NCBI GenBank assembly: GCA_022825505.1
Contig: JAJDWR010000024.1
Location: forward strand, 1 to 64,000
DNA from: Gammaproteobacteria bacterium
Lineage (GTDB): Bacteria; Pseudomonadota; Gammaproteobacteria; Steroidobacterales; Rariloculaceae
Length of the DNA: 64,000 bases
Reading direction: 5' to 3'
In this document: piece by piece, positions 33,911-43,366 of the stretch
Layout of the letters: each line of letters starts with the position of its first letter
Position numbering within the stretch: the first letter of the stretch is position 1
Program-made: the position numbers and the translations under genes
The notes under the pieces: model-generated
What the model saw: the letters and a program-made list of their open reading frames with translations, nothing else
What the model was told of the DNA's origin: nothing
The model's database searches: none

Positions 33911-35290
33911 TCAGTGCGCTCTTTCGGACTGCTCCGCGACGATTCCGGCGGCCTGTTCCTGCAGGATCTGGATGATCCCGCGGCTGCGGCCGCTGACGAC
34001 CGTATGCAACAGCACGGTCGGAACGGCCACATAGAGCCCCAACTGCGTGGTTACGAGCGCCTGCGAGATACCGCCGGCCATTCTCGTGGGATCGCCGGTA
34101 CCGAACAGGGTAATCGCCTGGAACGTGTTGATCATTCCGGTAACGGTGCCCAGCAGACCCAGGAGCGGCGCGACGACCGAAATCACCTTGATGATCAGGA
34201 TTCCCCGCTGCAGGGGCGGAACTTCCTTGAGAATCGCTTCGCCGAGCTTCAGCTCCAGCGTTTCCGTATCCACTTCCCTGTTGCTTTCGTAGGCCTGCAG
34301 TACGCGTCCCAGCGCATTCTTGTCGCTCACTGTCTCGCTCTTGAGCTGAGCCTTCACCTTTCTGCCCGCGATACCGAGACTGATGATGCGCTCGATGGAC
34401 AGCAACACGCCGAAAATACCGAGCGTGATAATGATGTAACCCACGATTCCGCCCTGCTGAAGCCGTTCCTGAAGGCTCGGCTCCCTCACCAGCAGTCCGA
34501 GAATCTGCCCGGATGTCGGGTCGAGGCCAAACCTCACGAAATCGTCATCGGGCCCCGCTTCCAGCATTGCCACTGTACTGCCCGTGAACCGCCTCTGCTC
34601 GGGTTGGCGCTGGAGTTCGCTCACCGAATTGGTTTCCGGGTCGCGCTCCAGGTAGCGGCCGTCGGCCAATATATTGAACGGGCCGACGCGCACGATGTCC
34701 TCGCTGAGGATATCGCCGTTGGCCGCGATCACCTGGAACTCCGGAAGGCGCTTGACCTTGCCGAGTTCTGTCGCTTCCCGCTGCAGTTCAAACCACAACT
34801 GCTCGATTTCCTCGATGGATGCGAGTTGGCTGCCGGATCCCATCTTTGCCGCCAGGTCGGTCAGAAACTGGGAACGCTCCGGGTACTCGATGTTGGTCAG
34901 GGACGCCTCGAACAACCCCCTTGCGTCGCCGGCCACCTGCTGGAGTACGCCGAACAACTCGCGCAGCGAACCCAGGCGCACGTTTAGCTGTTCGGTCACG
35001 TCCGCGATCAGCAGTTCGTTCTCCTCGAATGTCGTCTCCAGTTGCGCGCTGCGGGCTTCCTCGGCGGCTCTCCGGGCATTCGCGTCATTGAGAAGCTGCT
35101 GCTGGTTGGCCTGATTCTGCTCAAACTCCCGAATCCTCGCCTCCTCTTCCGCGTTGTCCCGGGCCCGGCCTTCTTCAACCAGGTCCAGCAGCTCGTCCAG
35201 GCTCCGGATGTCGGCGTCCTGTGCCTGAAGCGGCGCGCTCAGGGCAATTGCCAGCACGGCCGCCGGGATCAGTCGTTTGTGGATGTTCAT
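33911..35290 (-). CDS. TtpC-like ExbB-family protein with periplasmic N-terminal extension
   Basis: A 459-residue protein: signal peptide (MNIHKRLIPAAVLAIALSAPLQA), a ~230-residue periplasmic extension beginning with a charged coiled coil (about 28-110), then a C-terminal MotA/TolQ/ExbB module with IISVVAPLLGLLGTVTGMINTFQAI. This layout matches Vibrio TtpC, which is needed for TonB2 function. It is translationally coupled to the DUF3450 gene by a TGATG overlap and has GGAGGAAGG before its ATG. Confidence 0.88.
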   Translation of the reverse strand: MNIHKRLIPAAVLAIALSAPLQAQDADIRSLDELLDLVEEGRARDNAEEEARIREFEQNQANQQQLLNDANARRAAEEARSAQLETTFEENELLIADVTEQLNVRLGSLRELFGVLQQVAGDARGLFEASLTNIEYPERSQFLTDLAAKMGSGSQLASIEEIEQLWFELQREATELGKVKRLPEFQVIAANGDILSEDIVRVGPFNILADGRYLERDPETNSVSELQRQPEQRRFTGSTVAMLEAGPDDDFVRFGLDPTSGQILGLLVREPSLQERLQQGGIVGYIIITLGIFGVLLSIERIISLGIAGRKVKAQLKSETVSDKNALGRVLQAYESNREVDTETLELKLGEAILKEVPPLQRGILIIKVISVVAPLLGLLGTVTGMINTFQAITLFGTGDPTRMAGGISQALVTTQLGLYVAVPTVLLHTVVSGRSRGIIQILQEQAAGIVAEQSERAH

Positions 35291-36060
35291 CAGCCTTCCT
35301 CCGGGGGTGCCATGGGCAAGAGAAGCAATGTCGGCGCCAACTGGTTCAGCGCCAGGCTGATTCCCTGGCGTATCGAATTGCGGTATTCATTGCCTACCGG
35401 GACCCACTGGCGTACCCGTTGGTCCCACGCGCCGGACTGGGCGCCGTCCGGCGTCTGGTACAGCAACGCAACCCGGCCGATCTGCAACACGTCGACCTCT
35501 CTGGCAACGCCGTCGATTTCCACTTCATCCGTGTAGGTAGAGATCGTCCGGGCGTAATCGTTCTCGATCTGCCAGGCTTCCATGACCACACGGAATTTCT
35601 CCGCGGCGGTCACGTTGGCCTGTTCCAGAAGGTCCCTGTTGCGGGAGACCCGTTCCATGCGCTCCTCGAGCAGGAACGGTACATCCAGCGTGACGAACTG
35701 CTCCAGCCCATCGACCATCCGCGTCAACAGCGGCAGGATCTGCCGTTCGATCACCTGCACTTCGTCGATGGACGTCCTGAGGTTGGAAAGCTCGGTCTCC
35801 TGGTCCTCGATTTGCCGGTCCAGCAAGGTGTTGTAGACCTCGAGGCCCTCCACTTCCTTCAGCACCGCCCGATATTCTTCGGCCAGCGTCCGCGTCTGCT
35901 CCACGATGCCGTCGATCTGATCCTGTGAGGCCTGCGCCTGCTGAATCCGGAGCCCCTCGGCCTCGATCAGCCGATCCACTCCCTGACCCGCGGCCATATT
36001 TGCCGCAAGAAACACGCCAAGCGTGCCGAACAGCAGCGCCGCGCTACGTTTAGCTCTCAT
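35290..36060 (-). CDS. DUF3450 coiled-coil periplasmic protein
   Basis: A 256-residue exported protein with signal peptide (ending AAGQG) and a long coiled coil (about 30-125: RIQQAQASQDQIDGIVEQ, IEDQETELSNLR) before a small C-terminal domain. DUF3450 genes head TtpC/ExbB clusters in many marine gammaproteobacteria; the role is not established, perhaps a periplasmic spacer that binds the TtpC extension. The ATG at 36060 follows GAGGAG at ideal spacing; GTG at 36066 is the alternative. Confidence 0.87.
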   Translation of the reverse strand: MRAKRSAALLFGTLGVFLAANMAAGQGVDRLIEAEGLRIQQAQASQDQIDGIVEQTRTLAEEYRAVLKEVEGLEVYNTLLDRQIEDQETELSNLRTSIDEVQVIERQILPLLTRMVDGLEQFVTLDVPFLLEERMERVSRNRDLLEQANVTAAEKFRVVMEAWQIENDYARTISTYTDEVEIDGVAREVDVLQIGRVALLYQTPDGAQSGAWDQRVRQWVPVGNEYRNSIRQGISLALNQLAPTLLLLPMAPPEEG

Positions 36061-36368
36061 GCCCACTCCTCAAATCCCTGGGATTCCTGATGATCTTAAT
36101 TTGCTTTAGTGAACTTTATATTGTGCCGCAGACCCGGCATTTCAGGTACTTTTGCCGCCGAAAGACCATGTGCGTGGCTTTCGATTGTCAATATATCGCC
36201 TTACGGTCGCGTGCCCGGTGCCGAAGGATAGCGTAAAAATGCCGATTGTTGCCACAAAAGTCGAATTGATTTCCGGCCGGAATTCTGTTGTCGACGCCGC
36301 CCTGACCGGACACACGCCTGGCGGCAGCGAACGGCGGACCGCGAAATCGTTTTCCGCCGGCCATCGGA
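36061..36368 (+). other. Divergent intergenic region, no gene seen
   Basis: About 300 nt between the TonB cluster and the branched-chain operon. The part next to DUF3450 is AT-rich and probably carries its promoter, but no clear -35/-10 pair stands out. Open frames on both strands here lack ribosome sites and family features. A 21-nt exact match to gspL (19092-19112) occurs at 36200-36220. Confidence 0.5.
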
Positions 36369-36397
36369 TTGACAATCCGCCGCCATTGCCGGATGAT
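36369..36397 (+). promoter_or_regulatory. Promoter of the ilvC-leu operon
   Basis: Perfect -35 TTGACA (36369-36374), 17-nt spacer, -10 GATGAT (36392-36397). Transcription would begin near 36404, about 23 nt before the leader peptide, which fits an attenuator-controlled operon well. Confidence 0.65.
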
Positions 36398-36426
36398 GCC
36401 CAATCTTGAAACTGAACCTGACTGAG

Positions 36427-36498
36427 ATGAACCAGACGCACCAGGCCCTGCTCCTTCCCGTGCTGCTTTGCCGCGGCAGGTGCGGGTGTATGGTGTAA
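36427..36498 (+). CDS. leuL: Leucine-rich leader peptide of the ilvC-leu operon
   Basis: A 23-residue frame, MNQTHQALLLPVLL then CRGRCGCMV, located between a good promoter and a strong terminator directly upstream of branched-chain amino acid genes. Five of seven residues at 8-14 are Leu (LLLPVLL), with one Val. This is the expected make-up of a leu attenuator leader: a ribosome stalling on Leu codons when charged tRNA-Leu is scarce would alter the fold of the downstream RNA. The ribosome site is weak (GACTGAG), which lowers confidence in the exact start. Confidence 0.7.
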   Translation: MNQTHQALLLPVLLCRGRCGCMV

Positions 36499-36517
36499 CG
36501 ACGAAAACCGATACAGG

Positions 36518-36548
36518 CCCCGCACCCGAAAGGCTGCGGGGTTTTTTT
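36518..36548 (+). terminator. Attenuator terminator upstream of ilvC
   Basis: Stem CCCCGCA (36518-36524) and TGCGGGG (36535-36541) followed by seven T (36542-36548), 50 nt before the ilvC ATG. The leader-peptide 3' region contains GGTGCGGG (36479-36486), which can pair with CCCGCACC in the terminator's 5' arm and loop, a plausible antiterminator. With the Leu-rich leader this forms a classical transcription attenuator. Confidence 0.8.
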
Positions 36549-36598
36549 TATTCCGCGGATAGCTCGCGGACAGTTGAGGAATCTGAGAGGACGAAGCA

Positions 36599-37585
36599 AT
36601 GGAACTGTTTGAAGAATCGGACGCCCATCCGGAGGCGTTGGGCGGTGAACGAATCGCCGTCCTGGGCTACGGCAGCCAGGGACGCGCCCATGCCCTGAAC
36701 CTGCGGGACTCGGGCTACGATGTGGCGGTAGGCCTGCGCCCGGAAGGCAAGACCTGGGCCCGGGCGGAGAACGACGGATTTGCGGTCCGGACATTCGAGC
36801 AGGCCACGGAGGGCGCCGGACTGATCGCCTTTCTAACGCCCGACATGGTCCAGGCCGATATCTACGGCAAGATTCTGCCCAAGATCCGCGAGAGTGCGAC
36901 GATTCTGTTCGCCCATGGCTTCAATATCCATTACGCGCGCATCGTGCCCCGCGACGATCTGGACGTGGTCCTGATCGCGCCGAAGGGACCCGGCGATCTT
37001 GTGAGGCGCCAGTACGAAGCCGGCCGCGGTGTACCCTGCCTGATGGCAGTGCATCAGGACGTGACGGGACAGGCCCAGGCGCGTGCACTGGCTTACGCCA
37101 ACGGGCTGGGCGGAACGCGGGGCGGGGTGCTGACGACAACGTTTGCAGAGGAGACCGAAACGGATCTGTTCGGCGAGCAGGCGGTACTGTGCGGCGGCCT
37201 GTCGGAACTGATCGTGCGCGGATTCGAGACGCTGGTCGAAGCGGGCTACCAGCCCGAAGTCGCCTATTTCGAGTGCATGCACGAGGTCAAGCTCATCGTC
37301 GACCTGCTGCATGAAGGCGGCTTGGCCAAGATGCACGAATTCGTCAGCGAAACAGCCAAGTACGGCGACCTGACCAGCGGACCGAAGGTTGTGGACGATC
37401 ACACCACCGCAAAAATGCAGGGTGTCCTCAAGGAAATCCAGGACGGGACCTTTGCCCGGAACTGGGTATCCGAATACGAAGCCGGGTTGCCGGAATACAA
37501 CCGGCTGATGCAGGAAGACCTGAACAGCAGGATCGAGCAGGTCGGCGCCCAATTGCGCGGGCGCATGGCCTGGTTGAAGGAGTGA
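36599..37585 (+). CDS. ilvC: Ketol-acid reductoisomerase, class I
   Basis: A 328-residue short-form (class I) KARI. The Rossmann motif [17 protein letters not shown] is near residue 24-40 and the knotted C-terminal domain has [15 protein letters not shown] and [14 protein letters not shown] with the Mg-binding acidic residues. It converts acetolactate or acetohydroxybutyrate to the dihydroxy acids of valine/leucine and isoleucine synthesis. The ATG follows GAGAGGACGAAGCA. It is the first structural gene after the attenuator; acetolactate synthase genes are not next to it. Confidence 0.96.
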   Translation: MELFEESDAHPEALGGERIAVLGYGSQGRAHALNLRDSGYDVAVGLRPEGKTWARAENDGFAVRTFEQATEGAGLIAFLTPDMVQADIYGKILPKIRESATILFAHGFNIHYARIVPRDDLDVVLIAPKGPGDLVRRQYEAGRGVPCLMAVHQDVTGQAQARALAYANGLGGTRGGVLTTTFAEETETDLFGEQAVLCGGLSELIVRGFETLVEAGYQPEVAYFECMHEVKLIVDLLHEGGLAKMHEFVSETAKYGDLTSGPKVVDDHTTAKMQGVLKEIQDGTFARNWVSEYEAGLPEYNRLMQEDLNSRIEQVGAQLRGRMAWLKE

Positions 37586-37681
37586 AACCGGGGCGGAACC
37601 GGACAGGATCCGGAAGGCGCTGCCGGTCACGGTACCGCGAGAGCGGAGTTACGCAGAGTCTGTGAACCTCACAGGAGGAGG

Positions 37682-39259
37682 ATGCAGGTGAACGCAATGG
37701 ATGACAATCGAGTCGTAATATTCGATACCACGTTGAGGGATGGGGAGCAGGCCCCCGGCTGCAGCATGACCCTCAACGAAAAGCTCCGTGTCGCCTCCGC
37801 ACTCCGCGACCTGCGCGTCGACGTGATCGAAGCGGGCTTTCCCGCGGCGTCCCCCGGGGACTTCAAGGCCGTGCGGACCATCGCCAGGACCATTGAGGGG
37901 CCGACCATCTGCGGTCTGGCGCGCTGCAATCCTCAGGACATCAAGCGGGTTTGGGATGCGGTCAAGGATGCGGCCAGTCCGCGAATTCACGTTTTCGTCG
38001 CCACCAGCCGGATTCACCGCGAGCACAAGCTGCAGATGGCCAAGGCGGAAATACTGAAGAGCGCAGTGGAATCGGTGGCATATGCCAGAAGCTTCTGCGA
38101 CAACATCGAGTTTTCTCCCGAAGACGCCTCGCGCACCGAGCTGGAATACCTGGCGGAAGTAGTGGAGGCGGTGATCGAGGCCGGCGCGACCACGGTGAAC
38201 ATTCCCGACACCGTGGGGTACGCGGTACCCGGAGAATTCGCGGAAGTCTTCGAGTATCTCATTGCCAATGTCCCCGGGATCGAAAACATTCGCCTGAGTG
38301 CGCACTGCCACGACGACCTCGGCATGGCGGTGGCCAACAGCCTGGCCGCGGTGCGGGCGGGGGCCCGCCAGGTGGAATGCACCATCAACGGTATCGGCGA
38401 GCGGGCGGGAAATTGTTCGCTGGAAGAAATCGTCATGGCCATCAAGACTCGGGAGGAGTTTTTCGGGGTGACCACCGGCGTGGACACCACCCGGCTCTAC
38501 CCGACGAGCCGAATTGTCGCCAACGTCACGGGCATGCATACGCCGCGCAACAAGGCCATCGTCGGAGAGAATGCCTTCGCCCACGAGGCCGGCATCCATC
38601 AGCACGGCATGCTGCGGCACAGGGCCACCTACGAAATCATGCAGCCCGAGGCGGTCGGGTTGTCCCGCTCCAACCTGGTGCTGGGCAAGCACAGCGGCCG
38701 CCACGCGTTCCGCGACCGGGTGGAACAACTGGGCTTTCACCTCGACGATATCGAACTGAACCGTTGTTTCGAGAAGTTCAAGCGCCTGGCGGACCGCAAG
38801 AAGCACATGTACGACCGGGACATCGAAGCCATCATCATGAATGTCGACGTGGGCAAGGCGGGGCCGTGGGTCATCGATGAACTCCAGATCACGGCCGGAA
38901 CCGGCACGTTGGCCGCCGCGGCGCTGAGCCTTTCCCACCAGGACGGCCGCCGGACTCGCAAGGCAGCCAAGGGCGACGGACCCGTCGCGGCCGCATTCGG
39001 CGCTCTGGAAGCGGCGACGGGGATCGAGCTTGAATTGAAGAACTTCGAAGTACGGGGCGTAACCACCGGCGACGATGCGCAGGGTGAGGTCACGGTGACC
39101 GTGGAATATAATCAGCAGAGTTTTCGCGGTCACGCCGTCAGTACGGATATCGTGGAGTCTGCAGCCATCGCCTACCTGGAGGTGATCAACCGCATACTGC
39201 GGCGCCGGGACACCGACGACCAACGGCCCCGAAGAGCCATCGCATTCGGCCAGCCCTGA
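37682..39259 (+). CDS. leuA: 2-isopropylmalate synthase
   Basis: A protein of about 525 residues that makes 2-isopropylmalate from 2-oxoisovalerate and acetyl-CoA, the first committed step to leucine. The catalytic motif DTTLRDGEQAPG is near the N-terminus, LSAHCHDDLGMAVAN in the barrel, and a full C-terminal LeuA dimer/regulatory domain follows (GPWVIDELQITAGTG), so leucine feedback is expected. The start is ambiguous: AGGAGGAGG abuts ATG 37682, is well spaced for GTG 37688, and ATG 37697 best matches relatives. Confidence 0.95.
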   Translation: MQVNAMDDNRVVIFDTTLRDGEQAPGCSMTLNEKLRVASALRDLRVDVIEAGFPAASPGDFKAVRTIARTIEGPTICGLARCNPQDIKRVWDAVKDAASPRIHVFVATSRIHREHKLQMAKAEILKSAVESVAYARSFCDNIEFSPEDASRTELEYLAEVVEAVIEAGATTVNIPDTVGYAVPGEFAEVFEYLIANVPGIENIRLSAHCHDDLGMAVANSLAAVRAGARQVECTINGIGERAGNCSLEEIVMAIKTREEFFGVTTGVDTTRLYPTSRIVANVTGMHTPRNKAIVGENAFAHEAGIHQHGMLRHRATYEIMQPEAVGLSRSNLVLGKHSGRHAFRDRVEQLGFHLDDIELNRCFEKFKRLADRKKHMYDRDIEAIIMNVDVGKAGPWVIDELQITAGTGTLAAAALSLSHQDGRRTRKAAKGDGPVAAAFGALEAATGIELELKNFEVRGVTTGDDAQGEVTVTVEYNQQSFRGHAVSTDIVESAAIAYLEVINRILRRRDTDDQRPRRAIAFGQP

Positions 39260-39279
39260 TCCAGAGAGGTAGTCATACC

Positions 39280-40251
39280 ATGCCCATGCAGCCGAGCAAG
39301 TACATCTGGCAGGACGGCCGGATGGTCCGCTGGGAAGACGCCAGGGTTCACGTGCTGACCCATGCGCTGCATTACGGCTCGTCGGTCTTCGAGGGCATAA
39401 GGGTCTATCGGGGCCCCAACGGGCCCGTAGGGCTCAGGCTCACCGACCACGTCAGCCGGATGTACGACTCGGCGAAGATCTACTATCTCGAAATCCCCTA
39501 CGAACCAGAGGAACTGGTTGCGGCGTGCAGGGACGTGGTGATTCGCAACGGTCTCCACAACGGTGCCTATGTAAGGCCGCTGGCGTTCCGCGGTTACGGT
39601 GAAATGGGGGTTGCCGGCGACCCGGATGCGCCTGCCGAGTGCATTGTCGCGGCCTGGGAATGGGGCTCGTATCTTGGAGAGGACGGAATCGACAGCGGCG
39701 TTGACGTGTGTATTTCGTCCTGGCAACGGGCAAGCCCAAACACGATTCCCACCATGGCCAAGGCCGGAGGCAATTACCTGTCCAGCATCCTGGTAACGCT
39801 TGAAGCGCGCCGCCTGGGATTTGCCGAGGGCATCGCACTCAACAGCGAGGGTTATGTCAGCGAGGGTGCGGGCGAGAATCTGTTTCTCATGAACAAGGGC
39901 AAGTTGTATACGCCGCCCCTGTCCGCCTCGATTCTCGGCGGCCTGACCCGGGATCTCGTCATGCAGCTCGCGGGCTCCATCGGGTTGAGCGTCATCGAGC
40001 AGAACATTCCCAGGGAGATGCTCTACATCGCCGACGAACTGTTCCTGACCGGTACGGCTGCGGAAATCACTCCGGTCCGCTCCGTGGACAGGATTACCAT
40101 CGGTAACGGCCGCAAGGGCCCCGTTACCGACAAACTTCAACAGCGCTTCTTCGGCCTGTTCGACGGGTCCACGCCCGATGAGTGGGGTTGGCTGGAGCCG
40201 ATCGAGAGCGAAGACGTTCGGCGGATCGACCGCCCGCAGATCGCTGTTTAA
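39280..40251 (+). CDS. ilvE: Branched-chain amino acid aminotransferase
   Basis: A 323-residue class IV PLP aminotransferase that performs the final transamination to Leu, Ile and Val. Motifs: [13 protein letters not shown] near residue 32, the PLP Lys in [11 protein letters not shown], the class IV pattern [14 protein letters not shown], and the cofactor region [16 protein letters not shown]. It is 20 nt after leuA and 10 nt before leuC. Confidence 0.95.
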   Translation: MPMQPSKYIWQDGRMVRWEDARVHVLTHALHYGSSVFEGIRVYRGPNGPVGLRLTDHVSRMYDSAKIYYLEIPYEPEELVAACRDVVIRNGLHNGAYVRPLAFRGYGEMGVAGDPDAPAECIVAAWEWGSYLGEDGIDSGVDVCISSWQRASPNTIPTMAKAGGNYLSSILVTLEARRLGFAEGIALNSEGYVSEGAGENLFLMNKGKLYTPPLSASILGGLTRDLVMQLAGSIGLSVIEQNIPREMLYIADELFLTGTAAEITPVRSVDRITIGNGRKGPVTDKLQQRFFGLFDGSTPDEWGWLEPIESEDVRRIDRPQIAV

Positions 40252-40261
40252 CGAGGAAAGC

Positions 40262-41671
40262 ATGTCCGCCAAGTCATTGTTCGAAAAGGTCTGGGACCGG
40301 CACATCGTCGTGCCGGAGACCGCCGATACGCCCGCGATCCTGTACATCGACCTGCACCTGGTGCACGAAGTCACCAGCCCCCAGGCGTTCAGCCTGCTTC
40401 GCGATGCCGGCCTCAGGGTGCGTCGGCCGGACCTGACGCTCTCTACCATGGATCACTCCACACCGACCATCCCGGTCGGTTCGCTGAAGGAACTGAAGGT
40501 GGTCAGCGAGCCGGCCGCGTTCCAGCAGATTCTCCAGATGGAGCGTAACTGCGAGGATTTCGGGCTTGAACTGCGCGGTATGGACAGCGACGAACGCGGT
40601 ATCGTCCATGTCATCGGCCCGGAACTTGGCGCCACGCAGCCTGGCAAGACGATCGTCTGCGGGGACTCCCACACCAGTACCCACGGTGCGCTCGGCGCGT
40701 TGGCTTTCGGCATTGGCACCACCGAGGTGGCCCACGTCCTCGCGACCCAGTGCCTGTTGCAGCGCAAGCCCAGGACGTTTGCCGTCAACCTCAGGGGCAG
40801 ACTGCCGACGGGCGTGACGGCCAAGGACATCATTCTGGCCATCATCGGAAGAATTGGCGTAGACGGCGGAACGGGACACGCGATCGAGTACCGCGGATCG
40901 GCGGTTGCGTCGCTGTCCATCGAAGAACGCATGACCATCTGCAACATGGCCATCGAGGGTGGCGCCAGAACCGGCATGTTTGCGCCGGATGACGCGACCT
41001 ACGAGTACCTGGCGGGGCGGCCGCTGTCCCCGCAGGGGGCGGATTGGGATGAAGCGCTGAGCCGGTGGCGGGAGCTGCCCAGCGATGACGGCGCCCGTTT
41101 CGACAAGGAAGTGTCCATTGATGTCTCATCCCTCAGGCCCATGGTGACGTTCGGTACGAATCCCGGAATGGTGATACCGGTTGACGATGTGATCCCCTCC
41201 CCCGCCGGCTCCGATCCCGGCTTTGCCAAGGCGCTGGACTACATGGCGCTGGAGCCCGGCCGACCCCTGGCGGGAACACCGGTCGACGTGGTTTTCATCG
41301 GCAGCTGCACCAATTCCCGACTGAGCGACCTCAAGGCCGCTGCCGGGGTCATCGCCGGGCGGCAGGTAGCCGACGGCGTGCAGATGCTGGTCGTACCGGG
41401 TTCCGCCAAAGTGAAGCGCGAGGCGGAAGCCGAGGGTCTGCCCGAGGTCTTCGAGGCGGCCGGGGCCGAGTGGCGTGAACCCGGTTGCTCCATGTGCCTG
41501 GCCATGAACGGCGACTACGTGCCGGCCGGCAAGCTCGCCGTCAGCACCAGCAACCGAAACTTCGAGGGCCGCCAGGGCAAGGGCGCCCGGACGGTGCTGG
41601 CCAGTCCCCTTACGGCGGCCGCCTCCGCCATCAGCGGCAGGATCAGCGATCCGCGGCCATTGGTCGGATAA
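40262..41671 (+). CDS. leuC: 3-isopropylmalate dehydratase large subunit
   Basis: A 469-residue aconitase-family subunit. Cluster-binding cysteines are seen in [11 protein letters not shown] and [31 protein letters not shown] is also present. It isomerises 2- to 3-isopropylmalate with LeuD. The ATG at 40262 has GAGGAAAG upstream; the longer frame to 40178 overlaps ilvE and is not used. Confidence 0.97.
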   Translation: MSAKSLFEKVWDRHIVVPETADTPAILYIDLHLVHEVTSPQAFSLLRDAGLRVRRPDLTLSTMDHSTPTIPVGSLKELKVVSEPAAFQQILQMERNCEDFGLELRGMDSDERGIVHVIGPELGATQPGKTIVCGDSHTSTHGALGALAFGIGTTEVAHVLATQCLLQRKPRTFAVNLRGRLPTGVTAKDIILAIIGRIGVDGGTGHAIEYRGSAVASLSIEERMTICNMAIEGGARTGMFAPDDATYEYLAGRPLSPQGADWDEALSRWRELPSDDGARFDKEVSIDVSSLRPMVTFGTNPGMVIPVDDVIPSPAGSDPGFAKALDYMALEPGRPLAGTPVDVVFIGSCTNSRLSDLKAAAGVIAGRQVADGVQMLVVPGSAKVKREAEAEGLPEVFEAAGAEWREPGCSMCLAMNGDYVPAGKLAVSTSNRNFEGRQGKGARTVLASPLTAAASAISGRISDPRPLVG

Positions 41672-41675
41672 ACGA

Positions 41676-42254
41676 ATGGAACCCATTACTGAAATCAGGT
41701 CGCGCACGGCCGTATTGCCGCTGGAAGATATCGATACGGACCAGATCATCCCGGCGCGCTTTCTGCGAACCACCGTGCGTGAAGGACTCGGCGAAAACCT
41801 CTTTGCCGACTGGCGCTACGACAGCAACGGCGAGAAAAATACGGACTTCGTCCTGAATCGGCCTGAGGCCCGGGGCGCCCGTATACTGGTTGCCGGACGC
41901 AACTTCGGCTGCGGCTCCTCCAGGGAACACGCGCCCTGGGCGTTGCTGGACCATGGATTCCAGGCCGTCATCAGCACCGAGATCGCCGACATCTTCCGCA
42001 ACAATTCCCTCAAGAACGGCTTCCTTCCGGTGGTTGCCGACGCCGATATTCACGGCTGGCTGCTGGCGAATCCGGGCGTCGAGTTGACGCTGAACGTGGA
42101 ATCCCGGTCGTTGTCCCTTCCCGACGGGCGCGTCACCGAGTTTCCCCTGGAGAGTTTTTCCCGTTACTGCCTCCTGAACGGCGTCGACCAGCTCGGCTTC
42201 CTGCTGAACCACGCCGGGGAAATTTCGCGGTTCGAGAAACGGGCCGGCGCGTGA
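41676..42254 (+). CDS. leuD: 3-isopropylmalate dehydratase small subunit
   Basis: A 192-residue swivel-domain subunit with [11 protein letters not shown] and the diagnostic [13 protein letters not shown]. It completes the LeuCD enzyme. It begins 4 nt after leuC and overlaps leuB by 4 nt. Confidence 0.96.
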   Translation: MEPITEIRSRTAVLPLEDIDTDQIIPARFLRTTVREGLGENLFADWRYDSNGEKNTDFVLNRPEARGARILVAGRNFGCGSSREHAPWALLDHGFQAVISTEIADIFRNNSLKNGFLPVVADADIHGWLLANPGVELTLNVESRSLSLPDGRVTEFPLESFSRYCLLNGVDQLGFLLNHAGEISRFEKRAGA

Positions 42255-43330
42255 TGTCTTCGGTCGTTGCTCTTCCGGGCGACGGAATCGGCCCGGAGGT
42301 TACGGCTCAGGCCACCCGTGTGCTGACTGCCGTTTCGCGGCAGGCCGGCCTGGAAATCGGAATCGAAGAGGCATTGATCGGCGGAATCGCCCTGGACCGG
42401 GCCGGGTCCCCGTTGCCCGAAGAGACTCTGGAGCGCTGCACTGCCGCGGACGCCATCCTGCTGGGTGCGGTGGGAGGCGATCGGTGGTCGAATGCCGAAG
42501 TGGCACTGCGGCCCGAGCAGGGGCTTCTCGGATTGCGCAAGGCGCTGGGACTCTATGCCAATCTGCGGCCTGTGACCGTTGAAGCGGCCCTCGTCGACGC
42601 GTCACCGTTACGGGCTGAACGCCTGGAGGGCGTCGATGTGCTGGTGGTTCGCGAACTCACGGGGGGCATCTATTTCGGTACCCGCGGCCGAACGGCCACA
42701 GAGGCATTCGACACTTGTGAATACTCCGCCAGCGAAATCCGTCGAATCGCCCGCCTGGCGGGCGAGTTGGCGGGCAAGCGGCGAGGCCGGGTTACGTCTG
42801 TCGACAAGGCCAACGTGCTGGACACCTCGCGGCTCTGGCGGGAGACGGTCTCCGACCTCTACGCCAGCGAGTTTCCCGACATCGAACTCGATCATATCTA
42901 TGTCGATGCAGCCGCCATGTATCTGCTGAGCCGCCCCGCGACGTTCGACGTGATCCTCACGGACAACATGTTCGGGGATATTCTCAGCGACGAGGCTTCC
43001 ATGCTCGCAGGCTCGCTCGGGCTTCTGCCGTCGGCCTCGCTGAGCGATGGCGGTCCGGGCCTGTACGAGCCCATCCACGGCTCGGCTCCGGACATCGCCG
43101 GCAAGGGAATCGCAAACCCCTGCGGCGCCATTCTCAGCGTCGCCATGCTGCTGCGCCATTCTCTGAATCTGGACATGGCCGCAAGAGCGGTGGAAACTGC
43201 CGTCAGCGAAACCTTGCAGGCGGGGTTACGTACACCCGACCTGGCCCACGGCGAACAGGAATACCGGGCCGTTGGGACCGAGGCGTTCGGAGACGCGGTG
43301 ATCGACCGACTGGATGCCGCGATAGACTAG
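42251..43330 (+). CDS. leuB: 3-isopropylmalate dehydrogenase
   Basis: A 359-residue NAD-dependent decarboxylating dehydrogenase. [10 protein letters not shown] at the N-terminus, [19 protein letters not shown], the metal-binding aspartates in [13 protein letters not shown], and the NAD site [17 protein letters not shown] are all present. It forms 4-methyl-2-oxopentanoate, the leucine precursor. It is the last gene of the operon; no clear terminator follows before the convergent DUF6152-like gene. Confidence 0.97.
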   Translation: MMSSVVALPGDGIGPEVTAQATRVLTAVSRQAGLEIGIEEALIGGIALDRAGSPLPEETLERCTAADAILLGAVGGDRWSNAEVALRPEQGLLGLRKALGLYANLRPVTVEAALVDASPLRAERLEGVDVLVVRELTGGIYFGTRGRTATEAFDTCEYSASEIRRIARLAGELAGKRRGRVTSVDKANVLDTSRLWRETVSDLYASEFPDIELDHIYVDAAAMYLLSRPATFDVILTDNMFGDILSDEASMLAGSLGLLPSASLSDGGPGLYEPIHGSAPDIAGKGIANPCGAILSVAMLLRHSLNLDMAARAVETAVSETLQAGLRTPDLAHGEQEYRAVGTEAFGDAVIDRLDAAID

Positions 43331-43366
43331 AAGAAATTTCACCTGACGATGGCATGTCGGGTGGTT

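Noticed and set aside
36142..36794. Open frames of 70-200 residues on both strands upstream of ilvC
   Set aside because: They run through the promoter, leader and terminator of the attenuator and have Arg/Pro-rich shadow composition.
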